6,017 nt of DNA from Alphaproteobacteria bacterium (GCA_028281075.1 JANQKO010000386.1:1-6017), one strand, 5' to 3'; counted from the stretch's first letter, positions 1-5,564 are shown. Notes: generated by a model from the letters alone, not told the origin. Numbers and translations are program-made.

Positions 1-371
1 AGCGCCGCCAGCACCAGCAGGAAGAGCGCGTCTGCCTCCATGTCGAAGCGGGCGCCGAAGCGCGTCGCCTCCCCGTAGTGGCGGGCCAGCCAGCCGGCGA
101 GGCCGCCGGCCGTGCGCGCCAGGACCTCGCGGGCGAGGCAGATCGAGCGCACGTCCAGCCGCTCGTGGATGCCGCCATGGGCCCGCGGGATGACATAGCC
201 GAGCCAGCCGCCGTCGCCGAGGCGCCGGACCATCTCGCGGCAGGTCGCGTCGGCGTCCGGCCCGTGTTCCAGCGGCGCCAGGTTGTCGCGCGCCCAGGTT
301 TCGAGCTCCGCGTGCAGGGCCCGGTGGCCGTCGTCGAAGAACGGCCAGTCGAGAAAGGATCTATCCGCCAT
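1..371 (-). CDS. Acyl-CoA dehydrogenase N-terminus fused in frame to a CDP-alcohol phosphatidyltransferase-like segment (partial)
   Basis: This is the 5' part of a gene; 123 codons are visible before the window edge. Residues 1-88 look like the N-terminal helical domain of an acyl-CoA dehydrogenase (FFDDGHRALHAEL near 11-23, LGDGGWLGY at 51-59, LDVRSICLARE at 72-82). This flavoprotein family oxidises acyl-CoA thioesters to enoyl-CoA. In family members the text after LARxxGLA normally continues with a segment resembling DFAFAMQGLG. Here residues 93-114 instead read G-xx-AR-x8-G-xxx-D-xxx-D, matching the CDP-alcohol phosphatidyltransferase signature from its glycine onward, followed by a hydrophobic stretch. 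The two upstream metal-binding aspartates of that signature are absent, so neither enzyme would be complete as read. The ATG overlaps the preceding marR stop by one base (TGATG), indicating translational coupling as the third gene of the SDR-marR operon. I am confident it is coding. Whether the fusion is biological, a recombination scar or an assembly join cannot be told here. Confidence 0.72.
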   Translation of the reverse strand, partial: MADRSFLDWPFFDDGHRALHAELETWARDNLAPLEHGPDADATCREMVRRLGDGGWLGYVIPRAHGGIHERLDVRSICLAREVLARTAGGLAGWLARHYGEATRFGARFDMEADALFLLVLAA

Positions 372-886
372 CAGTCACCCGTTTCCATCGCGGCCGGGCC
401 GGCCGAGGATTTCAGCCGCGCCAGCAGGTCGTAGAGCTCGGCCATCTCGCGGCGCGACAGGCCGGCCAGCATCTCGTCGATCCAGGCCTCGTGCGCCGGC
501 GTCATGGCGTCGAAGGCCTGCTTGCCCTTGTCGGTCAGCCGGACATGCACGCTGCGCCGGTCGCCGGGCTTGGCGGCGCGGGTCACCAGGCCTTCGGCCA
601 CCAGGCGGTCGATCAGCCCGGTGATGTTGCCGTTCGAGACCATCAGCCGCCCCGACAGCTCGCCCATGGTCAGGCCGTCGGCGGCGCGGTCGAGCTGGGC
701 CAGGACGTCGAAGCGCGGCAACGTGATCTCGAAATCGCGCCGCAGCCGGCCGCGCACCGCGCGCTCGATCAGGGTGGCGCAGGTGAGCAGCCGCAGCCAG
801 ACGCGCAGCTCCAGCTTGTCGCCGCGCTGGACGCCGGCTTCCTTGTCCGGCGCGCCGTTCGCGTGCCGTGGCGTGGGATCGTCCAT
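371..886 (-). CDS. MarR-family winged-helix transcriptional regulator
   Basis: A 171-residue protein, slightly longer than typical MarR proteins (about 140-160) because of a charged N-terminal tail of about 22 residues. The winged helix-turn-helix spans roughly residues 55-125: LPRFDVLAQLDRA (56-68), then LTMGELSGRLMVSNGNITGL (72-91) forming the helix-turn-helix, and the wing with the conserved DRR at 109-111 followed by VHVRLTDKGKQAF. Flanking helices at 25-50 and 130-160 should form the dimer interface. MarR proteins usually repress their own operon and release DNA on binding an aromatic or acyl ligand, often a CoA thioester. Its position between an SDR and an acyl-CoA dehydrogenase-like gene suggests it senses an intermediate of that pathway (inference). 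It starts 12 nt after the SDR stop, without a strong Shine-Dalgarno motif, and its TGA overlaps the next ATG. The candidate operator is the AT-rich palindromic region before the SDR gene. Confidence 0.93.
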   Translation of the reverse strand: MDDPTPRHANGAPDKEAGVQRGDKLELRVWLRLLTCATLIERAVRGRLRRDFEITLPRFDVLAQLDRAADGLTMGELSGRLMVSNGNITGLIDRLVAEGLVTRAAKPGDRRSVHVRLTDKGKQAFDAMTPAHEAWIDEMLAGLSRREMAELYDLLARLKSSAGPAAMETGD

Positions 887-898
887 GGCCGGCGGCGC

Positions 899-1708
899 CT
901 ACATCACCTCGCCGCCGGCGACGGCGATGGCCTGGCCGGTGACGGCGGCCGAGCCCGGCAGGCAGAGCCAGCCGACGGCCCGCGCCACCTCGTCCGGCTG
1001 TACTAGGCGGCCTTGCGGGTTCTTGCGCGCCAGCAGCTTGCGGGCCTCGGCTTCCGAGCGGCCGGCGGCGACCAGGTTGTCGATCGCGCCCTGCGCCATG
1101 TCGGTCTCGGTATAGCCCGGACAGACCGCGTTCACGGTGATGCCGGCGCGGGCCAGCTCCAGCGCCAGCGCCCGGGTCAGCCCGACCACCGCGTGCTTGG
1201 AGGCGACATAGGCCGCGACCTGGGGATAGGCCGTCAGGCCGGCGGTCGAGGCGATGTTGACGACACGGCCCCAGCCGGCCGCCCGCATGCCGGCCAGGAC
1301 GGCGTGCGTGCACAGGAACACGCCCTCGACATTGACGCCGAAGGCATGCCGCCAGATCTCCAGGTCCAGGTCCTCGAACGGGCCGGCCGGCGCCACGCCG
1401 GCATTGTTGATCAGGATCGTCGGCGGCCCTAGCTTCCCAGCCGCGAAGGCGACGCTGTCCCTGACCGCCGTCTCGACCGAGATGTCCATCGGGCAGATCG
1501 CCACCCGGACCCGGTAACGGTCGTTGATCTCGGTGGCGGTGATGTCGAGATGCGATTCCGAGCGGCCGGTCAGCGTCAGGTCCGCGCCGAGCCGGGCCAG
1601 CTCGACGGCGACCGCCGCGCCGATCCCCCGGCCGCCGCCGGTGATCAGCGCGTGCCGGCCGGCGAGGGGGAGGGCGTCGTCGGCGGCGCTGTCGGCTTGG
1701 TCGGGCAT
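899..1708 (-). CDS. Short-chain dehydrogenase/reductase (SDR), classical type
   Basis: A 269-residue cytosolic NAD(P)-dependent oxidoreductase. Classical SDR landmarks are all visible: cofactor glycine motif TGGGRGIG at 23-30, NNAG at 101-104, catalytic Asn126, Ser154 (NIASTAG), Tyr167 and Lys171 (YVASK), and PG followed by T near the substrate loop (CPGYTETDM). Arg49 just after the second strand (TGRS) hints at NADP(H) preference. The family interconverts alcohols and ketones; next to an acyl-CoA dehydrogenase-like gene, a hydroxyacyl-CoA dehydrogenase or ring-reduction step is plausible, but the substrate cannot be read from sequence. I chose the ATG at 1708 because GGAA lies a few bases upstream and this start gives the standard family N-terminus. 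The frame stays open to 1894, but that extension runs through the AT-rich operator-like site and into a dispersed repeat, so it is not coding. First gene of the SDR-marR-dehydrogenase operon. Confidence 0.94.
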   Translation of the reverse strand: MPDQADSAADDALPLAGRHALITGGGRGIGAAVAVELARLGADLTLTGRSESHLDITATEINDRYRVRVAICPMDISVETAVRDSVAFAAGKLGPPTILINNAGVAPAGPFEDLDLEIWRHAFGVNVEGVFLCTHAVLAGMRAAGWGRVVNIASTAGLTAYPQVAAYVASKHAVVGLTRALALELARAGITVNAVCPGYTETDMAQGAIDNLVAAGRSEAEARKLLARKNPQGRLVQPDEVARAVGWLCLPGSAAVTGQAIAVAGGEVM

Positions 1709-1724
1709 GGGCGTTCCGTGGCTG

Positions 1725-1763
1725 GGATATTTCAGACTGTGAAGTTTTAAACTTAAAATATCC
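1725..1763. promoter_or_regulatory. AT-rich nested inverted repeats, candidate promoter and MarR operator
   Basis: An AT-rich island in otherwise very GC-rich DNA, 17-55 bp upstream of the SDR ATG. It holds an inner palindrome AAGTTT-T-AAACTT (1742-1754, six-base arms with one spacer base) and an outer inverted pair, GGATATTT at 1725-1732 and AAATATCC at 1756-1763. The two symmetries have slightly different centres (1748 and 1744). MarR dimers bind short AT-rich palindromes overlapping promoters, and this operon encodes a MarR protein, so autoregulation here is a reasonable inference. I could not assign clear -35 and -10 boxes. Confidence 0.55.
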
Positions 1764-1832
1764 GTGGAGGCCGGACAAGCGTGAAGCGGTGGGCCGTCCT
1801 GACTGTCGTCGTCGCCCATGTTCGATTCAGAG

Positions 1833-1861
1833 GTGGATCCTGGCCTTCGCCAGGATGACGG
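1833..1861 (+). repeat. 29-bp palindromic repeat unit, copy 1 (REP-like)
   Basis: One arm of a perfect 29-bp inverted pair with 1955-1983. The unit itself folds: ATCCTGGC (1837-1844) and GCCAGGAT (1849-1856) form an 8-bp stem closed by the four-base loop CTTC. Sequences of this kind, recognisable by spurious translations such as SSWRRPGST, are in my recollection a common dispersed intergenic repeat in proteobacterial genomes. It lies upstream of the SDR promoter and downstream of the GIY-YIG gene. Confidence 0.8.
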
Positions 1862-1954
1862 TGTTGTTTGACGGCGATCTGGGTGAACAACCACGACGGC
1901 AGTATGGCTCGTCGGACAGCAAAATTATTGGGACAGTCCCTGTTAATCCATCAT
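1862..1954. other. Spacer between the head-to-head repeats
   Basis: This 93-bp stretch separates the two inverted repeat copies and carries no convincing gene. It has lower GC than the surrounding genes and holds a compact perfect palindrome, GGGAC-A-GTCCC (1930-1940), flanked by AT-rich bases. If the outer 29-bp arms paired in RNA or single-stranded DNA, this would be the loop. The whole 1833-1983 block could be a REP doublet or a small non-autonomous element; I see no transposase and no clear target-site duplication. Confidence 0.5.
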
Positions 1955-1983
1955 CCGTCATCCTGGCGAAGGCCAGGATCCAC
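1955..1983 (-). repeat. 29-bp palindromic repeat unit, copy 2 (REP-like, inverted)
   Basis: Exact reverse complement of 1833-1861 over all 29 bases; the match stops at both ends. Internal stem ATCCTGGC (1960-1967) and GCCAGGAT (1972-1979) with loop GAAG. It begins 35 nt downstream of the GIY-YIG stop codon, so on the minus-strand transcript it could act as a 3'-end hairpin or attenuator, although no U-tract follows to make it a standard intrinsic terminator. Confidence 0.8.
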
Positions 1984-2017
1984 ACCGAGGTGGCGGATCG
2001 TTCGAGGGTCTGCAGGA

Positions 2018-2311
2018 CTACCGCGCGATCTCGTCAAACAGGTCACGCCATGCCGGGTTCATGTCGTCGATCCGTTTGACCTTCCAGGCACGCCGCCAGA
2101 ACTTCATGGCCTTTTCCCGTGCGATCGCGGTTGCGATATCGGCATGAGCCTCGAAATAGACGAGCCCCTTCAGGCCGTAGCGTTTCGTGAAACCCGAAGC
2201 GGCGCCCGTTCGGTGCTCGTATACGCGTTTCACGAGATCAGACGTCACGCCGATATATAGCGTGCCATTCGGGCGGTTCGTCATGATGTAGACATAACCC
2301 GGTCTCGCCAT
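2018..2311 (-). CDS. GIY-YIG nuclease domain protein (small, single-domain)
   Basis: A 97-residue protein consisting almost wholly of a GIY-YIG domain. The signature appears as GYVYIM (5-10) and LYIG (18-21), followed by the expected helix containing VTSDLVKRVYEHRTG with the conserved arginine, then GFTKRYGLKGLVYFE and a C-terminal AIAREKAMKFWRRAWKVKRIDDMNPAW segment including the conserved glutamate. It belongs to the widespread short UvrC-N-terminal-like/YhbQ-type group, predicted DNA-cleaving or DNA-structure-binding proteins with largely unknown roles. No DNA-binding or partner domain is fused. The ATG at 2311 gives the family's standard MARPGYVYIMTN-type start, though no good Shine-Dalgarno motif is visible. 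It stands alone, with a reversed pair of palindromic repeats just downstream; such small GIY-YIG genes often lie beside repeats, but a functional link is only inference. Confidence 0.92.
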   Translation of the reverse strand: MARPGYVYIMTNRPNGTLYIGVTSDLVKRVYEHRTGAASGFTKRYGLKGLVYFEAHADIATAIAREKAMKFWRRAWKVKRIDDMNPAWRDLFDEIAR

Positions 2312-2367
2312 GCCAGATCTTATGACGGTCGTCGTCCGGGATTAACTCTGCCGAGGCCGGTCACGGC
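2312..2367. other. Short intergenic spacer
   Basis: Fifty-six bases between the GIY-YIG start codon and the stop of the methyltransferase-like gene, both on the minus strand. Any GIY-YIG promoter must lie here or inside the upstream gene. I see no clear promoter boxes and no stem followed by a T-run. Confidence 0.4.
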
Positions 2368-3510
2368 TCAAGCCGGCGGCCGGGAGACGACGAAGGACTC
2401 GTCGAGGAACCAGAGGCCGTCGTGCTCCAGCAAGACCTCCTGCGTCACGTCGAGATAGCGGCCGTCGGCCAGCGCCCCGGCGAGCTGGCCGTCGTCGATC
2501 TGGGCGACGTAAATCGCCGCGTTCCAGGCCGCCAGCAGCGTCGAGGTGCCGATGCTGCTGCCGATCTCGTTCGGCAGCGCGTGCAGGTGGTACTTGAACA
2601 GGGCGTGCGCGTCGTGATCGCCGCCGAAATCGAGGTCGGGGATCTCGTCCTTCAGCCTGTCACGGAGCGCCGTGATCAGCATCCGCGCCGGCGTGCGGAA
2701 CGGCCGCTCGTCCGGCCAGATCCGGTTGATGATCTCCATGCCGGGATCGCGGCCGGTGCTCTGCACCACGACCATGCGGCCGCCCGGACCGAGCGCCCGC
2801 GACAGCGGCGCCAGCACGTTGCGGACCTTGATTTCGGCCGGCAGGCGGGCGCGGTAGGGCTGCGAGGCGATCACCAGGTCGTAGTCGGCCGCGATGCCGC
2901 CGGGCGCCGGCAGGATGCGGTCCAGCACGAAGCGCTGGTCCGACCGGTAGAGCACCAGCACGGCCGGCTTGCGGTAGAGCGGGTTGCCGGTCTTCTCGCT
3001 GGTGCGGGTCTGCCAGCCGGCGCCGAGCTGGGGCTGCAGCGCCTTGATCTGGGCGTCGAACTCGTGCGCCGTGCTGCCCTGCAGCGGGATCGGCCACCAT
3101 GCCAACTGATCGGCGGCGTCCGGCTTGTTCGGCCGCAGCCAGGGTGCCTCGGAATAGTACATGTTGGTCACGACCAGCACGGTCTGCGGATGTTCGTGGA
3201 AGCGGTCGGCCATCTTCTCCAGGCTCAGCCGCACGTCCTCCATGCTGATTTCCTTGCAAACCACGAAAAACGGCACGGTCGGAAACCGGCAGTGCATGTC
3301 GCGCATCACCCGCGTCAGCACCGTGGCGTCGCCCATGCCGGCGTCGAACAATCTCAGTGCCGGCGGCTTCGGCGCCAGCCGCAGCAGCTCGCGGCCGACC
3401 CGTTCGGAGACCGCCCACTTCTCGCTGCAGGTGGTAACGAACAGCAGGTACTTTTCCCGGTTGTCGAAGAACCGGAAGGCCTGTCGGTTGTCGGTCCGAT
3501 CCCGTGCCAT
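2368..3510 (-). CDS. Uncharacterised protein with SAM-dependent methyltransferase-like fold
   Basis: A 380-residue soluble protein that I do not recognise as a named enzyme. Features of a Rossmann-type methyltransferase are visible: a motif I-like LFDAGMGDAT (54-63), then a strand ending in an acidic residue, FFVVCKEIS (81-89, Glu87), a possible third strand TVLVVTNMYYSE (110-121), a candidate fourth strand DYDLVIASQPY (209-219), and the typical post-core helix and turn LAPLSRALGPGGRMVVVQS (233-251). About 90 residues (118-208), rich in Trp, Pro and Gln, separate strands three and four, far more than in a standard core; this may be a substrate-binding insertion. The C-terminal 120 residues carry DHDAHALFKYHLHALP and have no obvious known domain. 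The substrate is unknown. A GTG lies directly before the ATG; I prefer the ATG at 3510, with GGGTGA as the ribosome-binding site. It is divergent from the dioxygenase gene, about 60 nt away. Confidence 0.8.
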   Translation of the reverse strand: MARDRTDNRQAFRFFDNREKYLLFVTTCSEKWAVSERVGRELLRLAPKPPALRLFDAGMGDATVLTRVMRDMHCRFPTVPFFVVCKEISMEDVRLSLEKMADRFHEHPQTVLVVTNMYYSEAPWLRPNKPDAADQLAWWPIPLQGSTAHEFDAQIKALQPQLGAGWQTRTSEKTGNPLYRKPAVLVLYRSDQRFVLDRILPAPGGIAADYDLVIASQPYRARLPAEIKVRNVLAPLSRALGPGGRMVVVQSTGRDPGMEIINRIWPDERPFRTPARMLITALRDRLKDEIPDLDFGGDHDAHALFKYHLHALPNEIGSSIGTSTLLAAWNAAIYVAQIDDGQLAGALADGRYLDVTQEVLLEHDGLWFLDESFVVSRPPA

Positions 3511-3573
3511 CACTCACCCGTCACGCCGCGCGCGGGGCCATCCGGACTTGAAACCGCGATCGCCGCCGGCCAC
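3511..3573. promoter_or_regulatory. Divergent promoter region between methyltransferase-like and dioxygenase genes
   Basis: Only about 63 nt separate the two divergent start codons, so both promoters must lie here or overlap the genes. The only recognisable element is the GGGTGA ribosome-binding-like sequence for the leftward gene close to 3514-3519. The rest is GC-rich without clear promoter boxes or a strong palindrome. Confidence 0.4.
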
Positions 3574-4239
3574 ATGCCGAGTATGATCCGATTCGACGCC
3601 CGCCGCCGCACGCTCATTGCCGGCACGATCGGCTCGTTTGCGACGCTGGCGGCCACGGGGGCGGCCACGGGCACGGCCATCGCGGCGGCGCTGCCGGCGA
3701 CGCCGCGGCAGACGGCGGGGCCGTTCTATCCCGACGTCCCGCCGCTGGACCGCGACAACGACCTGGTCCGCGTCCAGGGCCGCGCCGCGCGCGCCGCCGG
3801 CGCGGTCACGCACGTCTTCGGCCGGGTGCGCGATACCGCCGGCCGGCCGCTGCCCGGCGCCCGGGTCGAGATCTGGCAGTGCGACGCCAACGGCCGCTAC
3901 ATCCATACGTCGGACGCCCGCCGCGGCGGCCGCGACGAGAATTTCCAGGGCCATGGCGAGACCGTCACCACGGCTGACGGCGGCTATCGCTTCCGCACGA
4001 TCAGGCCGGTGCCGTACGGCAGCCGCACGCCGCACATCCACTTCGCCATTCACGGCCCCGGCTTCGGCCGGCTGGTGACGCAGATGTACATCGCCGGCGA
4101 ACCGCGCAACGACCGCGATTTCCTCTACCGCCGCATCGGCGGCCCCGAACGCCGGCGGCTGCTGACCGTCGACCTGCGGCCGCGGCCGGACCTTGAAGCG
4201 GCGGCGCTCGGCGGCCGCTTCGATATCGTGCTGGGTTAG
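3574..4239 (+). CDS. Intradiol ring-cleavage dioxygenase (protocatechuate 3,4-dioxygenase beta-like) with Tat-type signal
   Basis: A 221-residue protein. Residues 10-13 (RRRT) followed by a long Ala/Leu/Gly stretch to about 39 look like a twin-arginine signal peptide, so export to the periplasm is likely. The mature part begins TPRQTAGPFYPD (43-54), a hallmark of the family, and contains the Fe(III) ligand set: Tyr109 (NGRYIH), Tyr148 (PVPYG), His154 and His156 (TPHIHF). The 39-residue Tyr-Tyr spacing equals that of protocatechuate dioxygenase PcaH as I recall it. Arg151 and Gln170 match its catalytic Arg and Gln positions. The loop from Tyr148 to His154 is about seven residues shorter than in PcaH, as in exported family members of unknown substrate. 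The family opens catechol-type rings between the hydroxyls using O2. No partner subunit gene is adjacent. An ATG at 3583 is an equally possible start; neither has a clear ribosome-binding site. The frame is open to 2422 upstream, but that part is antisense to the neighbouring gene. Confidence 0.92.
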   Translation: MPSMIRFDARRRTLIAGTIGSFATLAATGAATGTAIAAALPATPRQTAGPFYPDVPPLDRDNDLVRVQGRAARAAGAVTHVFGRVRDTAGRPLPGARVEIWQCDANGRYIHTSDARRGGRDENFQGHGETVTTADGGYRFRTIRPVPYGSRTPHIHFAIHGPGFGRLVTQMYIAGEPRNDRDFLYRRIGGPERRRLLTVDLRPRPDLEAAALGGRFDIVLG

Positions 4240-5549
4240 CTGATCAAACTTCCGCGGGTGGCCAGGAATTCGTCGACGGCATTGACCAGCGCGTCGAACG
4301 CGGGCTCGCCCATGGGCAGCGACAGCACGAACATGCCGCGGCGCGCGGCATAGACGCCGTGGCTCAAGAGGTCGAGGTGCAGCAGCGGTCGCAGCTCGTT
4401 GCGGCCGGCCAGCACGTCGTCGAAGTCGTTGATGTCGCCGTCATGGAAATGCACCGCCAGCATCGAGCCCATGCCGGTGAACCGCACCGGCAGGCCGCGG
4501 TCCTGGCACAGCGTGTTCAGCCGCTCGCGCAGACGGTCGCCCTGGGCGTTGAACGGCGCCACGGCGTCGGCCGGATAGGCCTCGGTCAGGCCGGCATGGC
4601 CGGCGCTCATGGTCAGCACGTTGTTGTTGAAGGTGCCGGCATGCGGAATGGCGTCCGGCCGCCGCGGGTCGTAGCGGTCGATGATGTCGGCCCGGCCGCC
4701 GAAGGCGCCGAAGCTGAGCCCGCCGCCGATATACTTGCCGAGCGTGGTCAGGTCCGGCAGCACGCCGTGCCGGCCCTGTAGGCCGCCCGGATCGAGCCGC
4801 GAGGTCATCACCTCGTCGAAGATCAGCAGCGTCCCGGCCTTATCGGTCTCCTCGCGCAGCATGGCTAGGAACGCGCGGCTCGCCGGCACGCAGCCGGCGC
4901 TGCCCAGCATCGGTTCCAGGATCACGCAGGCAAGGTCGTCGGCATGGGCCCGGATCAGGTCGCGGCAGCCGTCAAGGTCGTTATAGCGGCCGGTGAGGTA
5001 GGGAAAGGGCGCATTGATCGGCATGTCGGGCATGGCGAAATAGAGCAGCCCGCCGTGATAGCCGCCGTTCATCACCATCACCTTCGAACGGCCGGTGACG
5101 GCGCGGGCCGTCGACACGGCCATCAGGTTCGCCTCGGTGCCGGAATTGGTGAAGCGCAGCCGCTCGATCGAGGGGATGCGGTCGCGGACGGCCGCCGCCA
5201 GCCGCGCTTCGGCCATGGTGTGGCCGCCGAGCACGATGCCGGAATCGAGCGCCGTGCGCAGCGCCGCCATGATCACCGGGTTCGAGTGGCCGTAGAGCCC
5301 GGCCGTGTACTCGCCCAGAAAGTCGACATAGTCGTGGCCGTCGGCGTCGCGCACGCGGCAGCCCTCGCCCTTGGCGAGCGTCAGCGGAAACGGCGGGTAG
5401 AACAGCACGGTGCGCGTATTGCCGCCGGGCATGGCGGCGCAGGCGGCGTCGTACTGGGCCTGGCTTTTCGGGTTGGCGGCGACATAGGCCGCCTCGGCGT
5501 CGGCGATGGCGGCGTCGAGGTCGGCGTTGCGCGTGGGCGTCGTCGTCAT
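4236..5549 (-). CDS. Class III PLP-dependent aminotransferase, glutamate-1-semialdehyde aminomutase-like
   Basis: A 437-residue cytosolic enzyme of normal length for fold-type I class III transaminases. Motifs in order: MPGGNTRT (40-47), SGTEAN (136-141, phosphate-binding), GGYHGG (162-167), FDEV (244-247, Asp245 contacting the PLP pyridine nitrogen), and LGKYIGGGLSFGAFGG (270-285) with Lys272 as the Schiff-base lysine, then GTFNNN (305-310). These resemble HemL and its relatives, but the RLDPGG after FDEVMT and the context (no haem genes, co-operonic Lrp-type sensor) point to a catabolic or specialised aminotransferase/aminomutase rather than HemL; the substrate is not readable. I place the start at the ATG at 5549, with GGGAA about six bases upstream; the GTG at 5561 is less likely. 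It starts 15 nt after the stop of the RAM-domain gene, forming an operon. Its TAA overlaps the convergent dioxygenase TAG. Confidence 0.93.
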   Translation of the reverse strand: MTTTPTRNADLDAAIADAEAAYVAANPKSQAQYDAACAAMPGGNTRTVLFYPPFPLTLAKGEGCRVRDADGHDYVDFLGEYTAGLYGHSNPVIMAALRTALDSGIVLGGHTMAEARLAAAVRDRIPSIERLRFTNSGTEANLMAVSTARAVTGRSKVMVMNGGYHGGLLYFAMPDMPINAPFPYLTGRYNDLDGCRDLIRAHADDLACVILEPMLGSAGCVPASRAFLAMLREETDKAGTLLIFDEVMTSRLDPGGLQGRHGVLPDLTTLGKYIGGGLSFGAFGGRADIIDRYDPRRPDAIPHAGTFNNNVLTMSAGHAGLTEAYPADAVAPFNAQGDRLRERLNTLCQDRGLPVRFTGMGSMLAVHFHDGDINDFDDVLAGRNELRPLLHLDLLSHGVYAARRGMFVLSLPMGEPAFDALVNAVDEFLATRGSLIS

Positions 5550-5564
5550 CGTCGTTCCCACGCC

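Noticed and set aside
375..1778. Long minus-strand open frame of 467 codons across the SDR and marR genes
   Set aside because: It is an Arg/Pro/Ala-rich shadow frame typical of high-GC DNA; both real genes in this stretch have complete family motifs in other frames.
1709..1894. N-terminal extension of the SDR reading frame (start at 1894 or an internal ATG)
   Set aside because: The added 62 residues are encoded by the AT-rich operator-like site and by one arm of the dispersed repeat (SSWRRPGST-type translation). The SDR fold begins normally from the ATG at 1708, which has a ribosome-binding site.
1830..1993. GAGGTGG direct repeat around the palindromic repeat block as a target-site duplication
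   Set aside because: The left copy (1830-1836) overlaps the repeat arm itself and the right copy (1987-1993) is offset from the other arm's end, so it does not flank the element as a true duplication would.
2018..2311. Homing endonuclease or intron-encoded nuclease
   Set aside because: The GIY-YIG protein is a single small domain without a DNA-targeting region and there is no intron or intein signature or interrupted gene around it.
2422..3573. Upstream extension of the dioxygenase reading frame (605 codons in total)
   Set aside because: The extension is antisense to the methyltransferase-like gene, has low-complexity composition and precedes a proper Tat signal start at 3574 or 3583.
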